DNA from: Cytophagales bacterium
GTDB lineage: Bacteria; Bacteroidota; Bacteroidia; Cytophagales; Cytophagaceae
Direction of reading: 5' to 3'
Assembly: GCA_004294225.1 (NCBI GenBank)
Contig: REBA01000014.1
Location: 1 to 64,000, forward strand
DNA length: 64,000 bases
Shown here: positions 8,658 through 17,512 of the stretch, piece by piece
Numbering within the stretch: position 1 is the first letter of the stretch
Layout: each line of letters begins with the position of its first letter
Notes under the pieces: model-generated
What the model was told of the DNA's origin: nothing
The model's input: only the letters and a program-made list of their open reading frames with translations
Database searches by the model: none
Position numbers and translations under genes: made by a program

Positions 8658-10305
8658 CTACCATCTTCTTAGAGGCTCTAAGCAAACCTGCTTCAATTTT
8701 ATAAACATAAGTTCCAGGCTTTAGTTCATCAACATTACATTGAACCTGATATTCCCCTGCAACCTGATGAGTATTCACTAGTTGTTTCACCAAAATACCA
8801 TTGATATCTATCAAACTTAGCTTTACATCAGCATCACTATTGATATAATATTTTATTACAGCATTAGATTTTACAGGATTTGGGAAACATTCAAAAAGTT
8901 TAAACCTAGTATTAAAGAAATCATCAACACCAACAGAATTACATAAAGTAACCACATCCAACATCATTGTAGAATTATTAAATTCTGAGAAAAGCACCTT
9001 ATTGTTAATCACCTCATCCGAAGCTTCAAACCAGTTTTTTAGCATTCCAGTAAATACTTGCCTATAATCATATTGATGCCTCAAATTACCACCTCCATCA
9101 AGATTCTTAAGCTCAGGACTATTGCCTATAATGCCGGGTTTTACGCAACTTCCGAATATAAACATTGGTGCTGCAGCTCCATGATCTGTGCCATAGCTTT
9201 CATTAGAGCGAGGAGTTCTGCCAAACTCTGAAAACGTAGCAGTAAGTACCCTGTTATCTATCCCCAAACCTTTCAAATCATCCTGAAATGCTTTCATCGC
9301 TGAAGAAAGGTGAAACAATAATGCAGCATGAGCACCTAAGGTGGTATCTGTCTTTTCAACTTGAAAATCATGATTATCAAAACCTGTGAGTCTTGCTAAG
9401 AAAACTTTTGTTTTACAGCCACCGCTAAGCAATCTGGCTATCAATCTAAGCTGAGGTGCAAGCTCGTTATCTAAAAATCCTTTGGGAGCGTTTAAAGGAT
9501 ATTTGCTTGGGTAAACGACAGAAGCAGTATTCTGACCTTTGTCGAATACCTGTTTTAATCTACCTGCATATTGATTAGACTTTTGCTCCATTTGTGAGAT
9601 GTAATCTAATTCAAAATTATAATAGGTATCTTTAAGCTCTGGGGGCAAGTCAGAATTTTTAACTTCATTAATTAAGTTAAAAAACTGATCAGGATTATCA
9701 ATAGATATTGACATTGGAATTGAACCATTATGAAAAGCTAGAGAAACATCTCTACCCAATTCTATAGCTAATGGATCTGGCTGTTCAGCTGTTGGATAAG
9801 CTTTGGGATAACCCGGAAACGTTTCGTCTAGATATCTGCCCATCCATCCTGAACCTAAATATTCGTTTGCATCTGAACCAGTATGCCATATATCTCTACC
9901 TCTGAAATGCGACATATTTAAATTTTGATAGGCTACATTCTGCACGATGGCCACTTTGCTTTGATCGTAAAGTGCTTTAAATCCACCCATGTCAGGATGA
10001 AGACCCACTTGTTTACTTTTATCCAAAGTGCTATCAAGATTAATAAACTTTCTTGTTCCTTTGTCGGGAATAGCAATATTCTGACGCATATTGTAATAAG
10101 TAGTATATTCTTCTATAGGCACTAATGTATTTAGCCCATCGTTACCACCATGCAATTGAATTAAAACAATTACTTTATCATTAGTTGCAGCGGCAGCCAT
10201 TTGAGTCAATAAATTTGACTTACTCAAAGCAGTCATTGGAATACCGCCAAGCATAAATGGGGTTGCAAAGGCTGGCATAGAACGAAGAAATTCTCTCCTC
10301 TTCAT
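8647..10305 (-). CDS. DUF1501 secreted protein with T9SS type A sorting tail
   Basis: A 552-residue protein starting MKRREFLRSMPAF, a twin-arginine-like or general signal sequence usual for DUF1501 (sulfatase/alkaline-phosphatase-fold related). The core shows IQLHGGNDGLNTLVP (about residues 49-63), the segment FSEFGRTPRSNE and the YGTDHGAAAPMFIFG segment, all characteristic. The last 80 residues (from about 470, FECFPNPVKSNAV...) form a T9SS C-terminal sorting domain ending in KKMVVIK, so the protein is expected to pass the outer membrane and be attached or released. It lies 32 bases after the DUF1800 gene; the two families occur together in many bacteria and are of unknown function. Confidence 0.92.
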   Translation of the reverse strand: MKRREFLRSMPAFATPFMLGGIPMTALSKSNLLTQMAAAATNDKVIVLIQLHGGNDGLNTLVPIEEYTTYYNMRQNIAIPDKGTRKFINLDSTLDKSKQVGLHPDMGGFKALYDQSKVAIVQNVAYQNLNMSHFRGRDIWHTGSDANEYLGSGWMGRYLDETFPGYPKAYPTAEQPDPLAIELGRDVSLAFHNGSIPMSISIDNPDQFFNLINEVKNSDLPPELKDTYYNFELDYISQMEQKSNQYAGRLKQVFDKGQNTASVVYPSKYPLNAPKGFLDNELAPQLRLIARLLSGGCKTKVFLARLTGFDNHDFQVEKTDTTLGAHAALLFHLSSAMKAFQDDLKGLGIDNRVLTATFSEFGRTPRSNESYGTDHGAAAPMFIFGSCVKPGIIGNSPELKNLDGGGNLRHQYDYRQVFTGMLKNWFEASDEVINNKVLFSEFNNSTMMLDVVTLCNSVGVDDFFNTRFKLFECFPNPVKSNAVIKYYINSDADVKLSLIDINGILVKQLVNTHQVAGEYQVQCNVDELKPGTYVYKIEAGLLRASKKMVVIK

Positions 10306-10337
10306 AATATCTATAGTTTAGAAGGTAAATCTATTTT

Positions 10338-12023
10338 TTACATTAATTGATATTCTGGCGACTTCATCAAATGCCAAAAGAAACTATCTAATAATTCTCT
10401 TACTACTTTATCATCTCCTGAAGTAAGGTAATCGCTCCACTCTGCAGTCCACTCCAAGTCTGGTTGATTATCTGTAAGCTTTCCTTTAAAATAATCTTTT
10501 CTTTCTTCTGTAATAGGTTCAGGCAAGGTCAAATCAATAGCTTGCAGAACAAAGGAATTTGTATCGCCTATATCACCTGTGAATATTCCAGAATTTCTTA
10601 CAAAATCAACTATATCTAGTCTAAAACCTATATCTTCCATACCATCTTTGCCATTAAGCAACTTTTTAGGAAACAAATATCTTTCAGCTAAATAATTGGC
10701 ACTAATCCATGAGCGATGAAAGAATGGGAATGCGTGATAAGCTTCATAACCTGCAACATCTAAAGGCTCGTAAAGATTAAGACCTTGTTTGGCTAGAGAT
10801 TCTGCGAAAAACTTCAAACTGTCTTGATTCGCAACATTAACATTGAATAGTCTCATCATTCCTAAAGACAAATCCAATGGTGATTTTATAATTGCACCAT
10901 TTGTTCTGTCTTCAGTTGCAGTAGAAGGGCTATCTTTAAAGAAAAAGTGCTCGCTTTTGAATAACTTTTCATAGACTGGCTTTAATTCATAATTATTAGA
11001 TTTTAATAGGACAGCCAATGGAGTAATAATATTATTTTCTACATAGTCATTGAGTTTGTATCCTTCTTCTGGGTTAGCAGGATTTTTTAGTTGATAAGGA
11101 GTGTTGTAGTAAACAAAATATCTATATATTTTTCTGCAAATATTTTTGGCAGTTTCTGTTTGATTGAAAATCATATTCATCAATTGATCAATCTCTTCAA
11201 TTACTACTAATTCTGTAGCACTTGATCCAGAAAGAGCACTTGGGGCTATTTGTTGATTTCCAAACCTTGTACTAAAAGTTTTGGTGCTTATGTCATGTTC
11301 TGAAGATAAACCTGCTGGTGTAGTTCTTAATTTACCTCTTGGAATCCCCGTAACAGCATCTATAGTGGCATAAGTAAGGTCTGTTGTGAAACCAGTCAAT
11401 ACTTTTGCCGCTGATTTTACATCTTGTTCTGTATAATTGCCATAGTCATTAGTTCCTAAAGTTTCTGGGTTCTGAAAAAATTTTCCAATAGTATAAAGTT
11501 CTAACAACTCTCGTGCATAATTTTCATTAGGACTTTTCTTTATATTAGAACTTCCGCTCAATAGCATCAGCATTGCATTATCTAGGTTAATAGCTGTAGC
11601 TAAGGTTTTGATATTACCTAAAGAATATTTTCTTAAGAGTTTATTTTGATAATACACTGGGGTATGTTTCTCAAAGACCGAAAAGATACAAGTAAAATGG
11701 GTGTGTAAAAAGAAAGTTAGTTTCTCTTGTGCATTAGCACCAGATTTTAGCATTCTATTAATCCACCAAGACTTAAGTTGTGTAATTTTAGTTCCTTCAT
11801 CAATTTTCTCATTAGGCAGAGGTTTAGCTACCAACCAGCTAAGTTCAGCATCTGTTTCAATTGGAGCCACAACTGGAGCAAACAAATCAGCTATTGCTTG
11901 ATCAATAGTTTTAGAAGCAAAAGCATCTATCATTGCTTTATTGGGGCCAAAGGTCAGTCTGCGAAGCAAGTGAGCAGCGGCTTTCTTTCCAAGCAAACCA
12001 GTTATTGGGTCTAGTGCAGCCAT
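10338..12023 (-). CDS. DUF1800 family protein
   Basis: A 561-residue member of the DUF1800 family. Recognisable parts are the N-terminal HLLRRLTFGPNKAMID (about residues 18-33), KLTFFLHTHFTC (about 100-111), and NENYARELLELYTIGK (about 165-180), the signature region. Only one convincing ATG gives this conserved start; there is no obvious signal peptide, as in many relatives. It is the first gene of a two-gene unit with DUF1501 downstream. The pair is conserved widely in Bacteroidota and Planctomycetota; no biochemical role is known to me. The 113 bases before it are AT-rich without a clear -7 box. Confidence 0.92.
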   Translation of the reverse strand: MAALDPITGLLGKKAAAHLLRRLTFGPNKAMIDAFASKTIDQAIADLFAPVVAPIETDAELSWLVAKPLPNEKIDEGTKITQLKSWWINRMLKSGANAQEKLTFFLHTHFTCIFSVFEKHTPVYYQNKLLRKYSLGNIKTLATAINLDNAMLMLLSGSSNIKKSPNENYARELLELYTIGKFFQNPETLGTNDYGNYTEQDVKSAAKVLTGFTTDLTYATIDAVTGIPRGKLRTTPAGLSSEHDISTKTFSTRFGNQQIAPSALSGSSATELVVIEEIDQLMNMIFNQTETAKNICRKIYRYFVYYNTPYQLKNPANPEEGYKLNDYVENNIITPLAVLLKSNNYELKPVYEKLFKSEHFFFKDSPSTATEDRTNGAIIKSPLDLSLGMMRLFNVNVANQDSLKFFAESLAKQGLNLYEPLDVAGYEAYHAFPFFHRSWISANYLAERYLFPKKLLNGKDGMEDIGFRLDIVDFVRNSGIFTGDIGDTNSFVLQAIDLTLPEPITEERKDYFKGKLTDNQPDLEWTAEWSDYLTSGDDKVVRELLDSFFWHLMKSPEYQLM

Positions 12024-12136
12024 GTATTTATATTTTTATGTATAATTAATTTTAATATCTATTCTCATTTAATTTACTAATTTAAAGTGAAAAACAATAA
12101 AGAATTTACCATTTTTTCTTTAAATTATATAATAAA

Positions 12137-15100
12137 CTACCCTTGTGCTACAGGAAGCGAAATAATAAATTTACTTCCTTTTCCCATTTCGCTTTCAACT
12201 TCTATTTTTCCATGATGGCTATCAATAATCCCAAAGGAAATAAATAAACCTAACCCTGTACCTTCACCTACTTTTTTATTAGTATAAAAAGGCTCAAATA
12301 TTCTTTCCATCACTTCATTGGTCATTCCTATTCCATTATCTTCTATCATGATAATAACTTTATTGATTTCTTTATCAAAAAAAGTCGAAACCAACACCTC
12401 TCCTATATCAGTTATCGATTGAAAAGCATTTGATATTATATTCATAAAAACTTGGTTAAGTTTCCCTGGATAACACTCCACTAAAGGCAACTTTGAAAAG
12501 TTCTTTTTGACTTTAACTTTCTTATTATAATTACTATACAAAAGCATCAAGGTTGTATTTAGGCTTTGATTAATGTCATCCATCTTTAAGTCTTGTTCAT
12601 CCAACCTTGAAAAGTTTCTAAGCCCTTTAATAATTTCAGAGGTTCGCTTTGCCCCTTCTTCAATGCCATTCAGAAGTTGATCTATTTCTTCAATAGCATA
12701 ATCAATTTCAAGTTCAGTTTTAATTTTTTGAATCTCTTTAACTTTTTGACTATCAGAAATTACCTCAAAAGTATCTAATACTTCTAAATATTCTTTCAAA
12801 GCCATAATATCTCTTTTTAATGGATTGATATTTGAAGTGATAAAATTAATGGGATTATTTATTTCATGGGCAATACCAGCTGTAAGCAAACCTAATGAAG
12901 CCATTTTTTCAGATTGAACCAATTGAGCTTGTGCTACTTTTAGATTACTAAGCAAGGTTTCCAATTCAGAATTTTTATTTTTTAGCTCCTGAGTCTTTAT
13001 GCTAACCTCTGATGATAATTGCATGTTATAATTCTGTAGTATTAATTCAGCATTTTTTCTATCACTGACATCTCTACTTACCATTACAATTCCTTTTACT
13101 GCTTCATCATGCAAAAGATTATTAAAAATGGTTTCTAAATAAATGTAATGCCCTGAATGATTTCTCTGATATAACTCTTGCTTAAAAGTCACACCAGGAT
13201 GCTCTAATGATTTTTCCAAAACTTTATCACAAGCCTTAACGAAATCTTTATGGATATAAGATTTTAAATTACTCGACAAATACTCTTCATTGGTATATCC
13301 CATAAATCTTTCAACAGAGGGGCTTGCATACTTAAAATTAGATTCACTATCGCAAATAGCCAACATGTCATTAGAATTTTCTATCAAGGAACGGTAATAC
13401 TTCTCACTTATCGCTAATTTTTGTTGTGCTAACTTTGTCTCCGTAATATCTCTGGAGTTAAGAACTATACCATTTACTACTGAATTATGCAACAAATTTT
13501 TAGCAGTAATTTCTATCGTAATCCAATCTTTTTTAATAGGATGATTTATTCTTACCTGAATAGTTGTTACCATTTCAGGAACCTTCAATAATTCTTCAAA
13601 ATATTGCTTAGTACTTTCAATATCATCAGGATGTAATAACACAAAAGGGCTTTTACCCATCAACTCCTCCACAGAATAACCAAAAACTTTCTCACTAGAA
13701 GGACTTACATAAGTCCTCAACCCTTCTTTATTGATGATGGTCATTGCATCATTAGAATTCTCAATCAAAGATCTAAAATACTCTTCACTTTCAGATATTT
13801 TCTTTTCATAAAGAGCACGTTCAGTGATATCCCTAAAAGTTATAATTACCCCATTAATATCCGGATCATCAAGCATATTTTTAGCTATTAGCTCCACTTC
13901 TATATAAGTTCCATCTTTTCTTATTAATTGAGAATTAAGATAAATCATTTGTTGAGGATTTGCACAAAGTTTTGCCCATTCTTCCTTCACATAAGACTTT
14001 GAAGACTCTGCAATAAATTTCCACCCATTATTACCTAATATTTCTTCTGGATAATATCCTAAAATATCATAAATAGAGGGGGATACGTAAGTAACAATTC
14101 CTATACTATCTGCAGTATATCTTACATCAAACGAATTCTCCGTAAGTAATCTAAAATATTTTTCTTTTCTAATAATTTCCTTTTCTGCAGCCTTAGTGTC
14201 GGAAATATCCCAAGTATTAACTACTATACCTTTAACACCTTCTATATTGAGCATATTTTTTCCTTTTGAATAGGTATCTACCCAATGACCATCTTTATGC
14301 TTAAACCGATAATCAACACTTACTTCTTTTCCGTATTCGTATAACAAATTTTCAAATATCATAATCATATTCGCTAAATCGTCTTGATGAATATAATCAA
14401 ATGGACTTTTCCCAATAAGTTCATGTACTTCATAACCAAAATATTTTAATAACGAAGGTGAAAAAAAAGTATATAGTCCATTTTCGTCCACAATAGAGAT
14501 AACATCTATCGAGTTATCGATAAGAGATTTATAATACCTTTCTCTTAATACCAATTGGGTTCTAAACTCTTTTTCTTTTTTAGAACTTATTGTATGTGAA
14601 ATAATTTCGCAGAGATAAACCACAAAGTTAATCTCATCCAAACTCCACTCTCGCTTCTGCGATACTTGTTCACAACAAAAAACACCTACAGTCTCATTCG
14701 AATATTTTATTCCTGCATCTAATGTTGATTTTATATTGTTATCAACAAAATAATCTCTAACAAACTCTCTAGAACGAGGGTCATTCCATGCATCAGAAGC
14801 ATCGATTATACCTTGGTTTTTTATTGCATCAATATAAATTGGAAAATTCTTTATCTCTAACTTAAAACCCTGTAAAAATTCTTGATTTATTGAAGAATAC
14901 AACAATTTACACTCTAAATGCTCTCCCTCAAATAACCAGATACCACAATTAGATATATCCAACACTTGAGAAGCTAACTTAGTAACCATGCGAAAACATT
15001 CATCTAAATCTCCTTCTTGCCAAAAAGTCTGTCTATTAATCTCAAACAATGCGTCATTCTGAAACTTTAATCTGTTTTTACTAAGAGATTCATTTTCTAT

Positions 15101-15466
15101 ACTAGTATTTACTTGCTCAGACATCTTAAATAATAGTTTATCTAAATTCTGCTCAGCAAAAACTTTAGTAATTTGCAAATCAAAGAATTTTCCAGAATTG
15201 GTGTCTTTATAAATTTTGGAAAAACTAATACCAGTAACTTCTGAAACAATATAGTTTTTAATACTGTTCAACAGATATTGATCAGAATTCAAATTCAGTA
15301 AATCAAAGAAATTAACTCCTTTAATATCTCTTTGATTAGTATTAATTATTTCAGAAAATGCTTGATTTACGACTAAAACTTTAAATTCTGGATCCACAAC
15401 AATGAATGCATCAGTTGCTTGATTAAAAATGGCATCTGAAAGAAAATTATTAGATGACTGTAGCAT
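12137..15466 (-). CDS. Multi-PAS/GAF sensor histidine kinase
   Basis: An 1109-residue cytoplasmic sensor kinase without membrane segments. Order of domains: PAS (about 8-120), GAF (about 130-290), four further PAS/PAC units starting near 308, 435, 560 and 685, a coiled coil (about 810-855), HisKA with the phospho-accepting His in AHEINNPINF near residue 864, and an HATPase_c domain with N-box NIISNAFQS (about 1005), DNGIGM (about 1045) and GEGTGLGLF (about 1070). The ATPase motifs are intact, so it should be active. The PAS units resemble each other (repeated SLIENSND, YVSPS, HPDD), which suggests internal duplication. No response regulator or receiver domain lies nearby, so it is an orphan kinase; its signal is unknown. 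It is divergent from def. Confidence 0.94.
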   Translation of the reverse strand: MLQSSNNFLSDAIFNQATDAFIVVDPEFKVLVVNQAFSEIINTNQRDIKGVNFFDLLNLNSDQYLLNSIKNYIVSEVTGISFSKIYKDTNSGKFFDLQITKVFAEQNLDKLLFKMSEQVNTSIENESLSKNRLKFQNDALFEINRQTFWQEGDLDECFRMVTKLASQVLDISNCGIWLFEGEHLECKLLYSSINQEFLQGFKLEIKNFPIYIDAIKNQGIIDASDAWNDPRSREFVRDYFVDNNIKSTLDAGIKYSNETVGVFCCEQVSQKREWSLDEINFVVYLCEIISHTISSKKEKEFRTQLVLRERYYKSLIDNSIDVISIVDENGLYTFFSPSLLKYFGYEVHELIGKSPFDYIHQDDLANMIMIFENLLYEYGKEVSVDYRFKHKDGHWVDTYSKGKNMLNIEGVKGIVVNTWDISDTKAAEKEIIRKEKYFRLLTENSFDVRYTADSIGIVTYVSPSIYDILGYYPEEILGNNGWKFIAESSKSYVKEEWAKLCANPQQMIYLNSQLIRKDGTYIEVELIAKNMLDDPDINGVIITFRDITERALYEKKISESEEYFRSLIENSNDAMTIINKEGLRTYVSPSSEKVFGYSVEELMGKSPFVLLHPDDIESTKQYFEELLKVPEMVTTIQVRINHPIKKDWITIEITAKNLLHNSVVNGIVLNSRDITETKLAQQKLAISEKYYRSLIENSNDMLAICDSESNFKYASPSVERFMGYTNEEYLSSNLKSYIHKDFVKACDKVLEKSLEHPGVTFKQELYQRNHSGHYIYLETIFNNLLHDEAVKGIVMVSRDVSDRKNAELILQNYNMQLSSEVSIKTQELKNKNSELETLLSNLKVAQAQLVQSEKMASLGLLTAGIAHEINNPINFITSNINPLKRDIMALKEYLEVLDTFEVISDSQKVKEIQKIKTELEIDYAIEEIDQLLNGIEEGAKRTSEIIKGLRNFSRLDEQDLKMDDINQSLNTTLMLLYSNYNKKVKVKKNFSKLPLVECYPGKLNQVFMNIISNAFQSITDIGEVLVSTFFDKEINKVIIMIEDNGIGMTNEVMERIFEPFYTNKKVGEGTGLGLFISFGIIDSHHGKIEVESEMGKGSKFIISLPVAQG

Positions 15467-15562
15467 AGTAAAGTATTTATAATTCTTTTAATTATAGCAT
15501 TTTTTTTTATTCTATACCTAATAAAATTATAATAAATCGATATTTAATTTCTGTGAAGTACA

Positions 15563-15570
15563 TATATTTG
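15563..15570 (+). promoter_or_regulatory. Possible -7 box before def
   Basis: TATATTTG matches TAnnTTTG and lies 14 bases before the preferred def start at 15584. No -33 TTG is seen at the right distance. The leader would be very short, so this is a tentative call. Confidence 0.25.
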
Positions 15571-15583
15571 TATTTTGAATAAT

Positions 15584-16183
15584 ATGATACACCCAATAAC
15601 TGCATATGGAGACCCTGTGCTGAAAAAAATAGCACAAGAGATTATACCCAATACTATAGATGTTAAAAAGCTAGCTCAAGAAATGTTTGATACTATGCAA
15701 AATGCCAAAGGAGTAGGTTTAGCAGCCCCACAAATCGGCTTAAGTATCAGAATGTTTGTAGCAGACTCTTCTCCATTAGAAGATGATGAAGAAGAAGATA
15801 CTAATAATGATTTAGCAAAAAAAACAGACGAGACAACACCAGTTTTCAAACAAGTATTTATCAATCCTACAATCGAAGAAGAATGGGGGAAAGAATGGGC
15901 TTATGAAGAAGGCTGCCTAAGTATACCAGGAATAAGAGGAGAGGTTTATCGTCATTCAAATCTCAGAATCCATTTTTTTGATGAAAATTGGGTAGAACAT
16001 ACCAAAGAATATGATGGCTTTGCTGCAAGAATAATTCAACATGAATATGACCATATTGAAGGTGTGCTTTTTATAGACTACTTATCAAACCTAAAAAAAC
16101 AACTACTTAAAAACAAACTTATCAATATAAGCAAAGGAAATACTGATGCTTCTTATAGAATGAAATTTCCACTTAGAAAATAA
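15584..16183 (+). CDS. def: Peptide deformylase
   Basis: A 199-residue deformylase that removes the formyl group from the initiator methionine of nascent proteins. The three metal-site motifs are present: GVGLAAPQIG (motif 1), EEGCLSIPG (motif 2, with the metal-binding Cys) and IIQHEYDHIEG (motif 3, HExxH). Between motif 1 and 2 lies an acidic insertion (DDEEEDTNNDLAKK), a feature of Bacteroidota deformylases. I place the start at the ATG giving MIHPITAYGDPVLKK; a TTG nine bases upstream in frame is possible but less likely. The hydrolase gene follows after 18 bases, suggesting a two-gene unit. Confidence 0.96.
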   Translation: MIHPITAYGDPVLKKIAQEIIPNTIDVKKLAQEMFDTMQNAKGVGLAAPQIGLSIRMFVADSSPLEDDEEEDTNNDLAKKTDETTPVFKQVFINPTIEEEWGKEWAYEEGCLSIPGIRGEVYRHSNLRIHFFDENWVEHTKEYDGFAARIIQHEYDHIEGVLFIDYLSNLKKQLLKNKLINISKGNTDASYRMKFPLRK

Positions 16184-16201
16184 TTTTATTATAACCACTA
16201 G

Positions 16202-17005
16202 ATGAACTTCAAAACAGAAAACCTAAGAGTTACGCTAGTGCAAACCGATCTTCACTGGGAATTACCAGAAGCCAATCGTTCTATGTTAGAAGAAAAAATT
16301 TGGCAACATTATACAGAAACCGACGTGATTGTTCTTCCAGAAATGTTTACCACTGGCTTTACCATGAATGTTAAACAATTAGCTGAACCAATGAATCTTA
16401 CCACGCTAAAATGGTTAAGACAAACTTCTTCACAAACCAACGCCCTAATTATAGGTAGCTATATCGTAAAAGAAGACAACCAATATTTCAATCGCCTCAT
16501 AGCTATGCACCCAGAAGGTCATTACCAGTATTATGACAAAAGACATCTTTTCAGAATGGCGAATGAAAACAACACCTTTAGTAGTGGTAATGAGAGATTA
16601 ATTATCAACTATAGAGGCTGGAATATATGCCCTTTAATATGCTATGACTTGCGTTTTCCTGCTTGGTCTAGAAATTCTAACATCCAATACGACTTATTGC
16701 TTTTCTCCGCCAACTGGCCAGAAACAAGAATTAATGCTTGGAAAATACTCACTCAAGCTAGAGCAATAGAGAATAGCTGCTATGTAATAGGTGTAAATAG
16801 GATTGGTTTAGATAACAATCAAACAAGCTACTCTGGCAATAGCTGTGCTATTGATTTTAAAGGAAACGTTATTTGCGACTTAGAAGATAAGTCTATTTTA
16901 GTAACAACAACTTTAGAAAAATTAGCATTAGAAAAGTACAGAGAAAGTTTTCCTGTTCATTTAGATGCTGACAATTTCACTATAAATAAAGGAGAAAGGT
17001 CTTAA
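16202..17005 (+). CDS. Carbon-nitrogen hydrolase, omega-amidase (YafV/Nit2) type
   Basis: A 267-residue nitrilase-superfamily enzyme. The catalytic triad is visible: Glu in VLPEMFTTGF (about residue 48), Lys in YDKRHLFRMA (about 119) and Cys in ICYDLRFPAWS (about 153). The segment MFTTGFTMN and the RHLF turn are typical of the omega-amidase YafV/Nit2 group, which hydrolyses alpha-ketoglutaramate or alpha-ketosuccinamate in methionine salvage and nitrogen metabolism. The last codons, including the stop, lie inside a 58-bp perfect palindrome that also ends the convergent gene. Probably co-transcribed with def. Confidence 0.92.
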   Translation: MNFKTENLRVTLVQTDLHWELPEANRSMLEEKIWQHYTETDVIVLPEMFTTGFTMNVKQLAEPMNLTTLKWLRQTSSQTNALIIGSYIVKEDNQYFNRLIAMHPEGHYQYYDKRHLFRMANENNTFSSGNERLIINYRGWNICPLICYDLRFPAWSRNSNIQYDLLLFSANWPETRINAWKILTQARAIENSCYVIGVNRIGLDNNQTSYSGNSCAIDFKGNVICDLEDKSILVTTTLEKLALEKYRESFPVHLDADNFTINKGERS

Positions 17006-17032
17006 GACCTTTCTCCTTTATTTATAGTGAAA
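16975..17032. terminator. 58-bp perfect palindrome, bidirectional terminator
   Basis: Two 29-base arms with no loop and no mismatch, centred between 17003 and 17004 on CTT/AAG. The stop codon of the hydrolase (17003-17005) lies at the centre. It sits between two convergent genes, so a shared terminator is the natural role. Arms read TTTCACTATAAATAAAGGAG and onwards from the left edge. Confidence 0.75.
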
Positions 17033-17034
17033 AA

Positions 17035-17475
17035 TCACTTCGGCTGACCACCAGAAAACTCAGCAGCTAATTCATCGTCTAACTCATCTGCCCACCATTC
17101 TAAATCAGCAATACAAATTGCTAATTCTTCATAATCTATTCCCTTTATATCTCTTTCAAAAGTAGCATATACTTGATTACTTCCGGGCAACAAGGATAGC
17201 TTTACGCCTAGCTTACTATCATTAATTTCTAATAATTTTTTAAAAAAAGCCAATTGATTATCTTCTGGAACTTTAATAATTGGTGAGAAAATTCTCAAAT
17301 AAGATCTCACATGAGTGTCAAAATTGATTTCTTGAATAAACACTTCTATTCTTGCAGAGCCCTTAACCCAATACCAAGCTTTCTTTTCTTTGTTATAAGT
17401 CTGCTCTTTGGTCAATCCTATTTCTTTTACATAGGTATCAACCATTAATTCCACTTGTTGTTTAAAATTTTCCAT
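17035..17475 (-). CDS. YbjN/type III chaperone-fold protein
   Basis: A 146-residue protein that resembles the YbjN family (fold of type III secretion chaperones): an N-terminal helix, then a strand-rich region with WYWVKGSARIEVFIQ, LRIFSPIIKVPED and LAFFKKLLEIND, ending in an acidic helix (LEWWADELDDELAAEF). No enzymatic motif is seen. Family members are often small cytosolic proteins of unknown role, perhaps binding other proteins. It is the last gene of a probable unit PorP/SprF, PD40 protein, YbjN-like (gaps 27 and 37 bases). Family call is moderate; coding status is strong. Confidence 0.75.
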   Translation of the reverse strand: MENFKQQVELMVDTYVKEIGLTKEQTYNKEKKAWYWVKGSARIEVFIQEINFDTHVRSYLRIFSPIIKVPEDNQLAFFKKLLEINDSKLGVKLSLLPGSNQVYATFERDIKGIDYEELAICIADLEWWADELDDELAAEFSGGQPK

Positions 17476-17512
17476 GTGTGATAATTTAACTAATAAAAAG
17501 TAATAAATCTAT

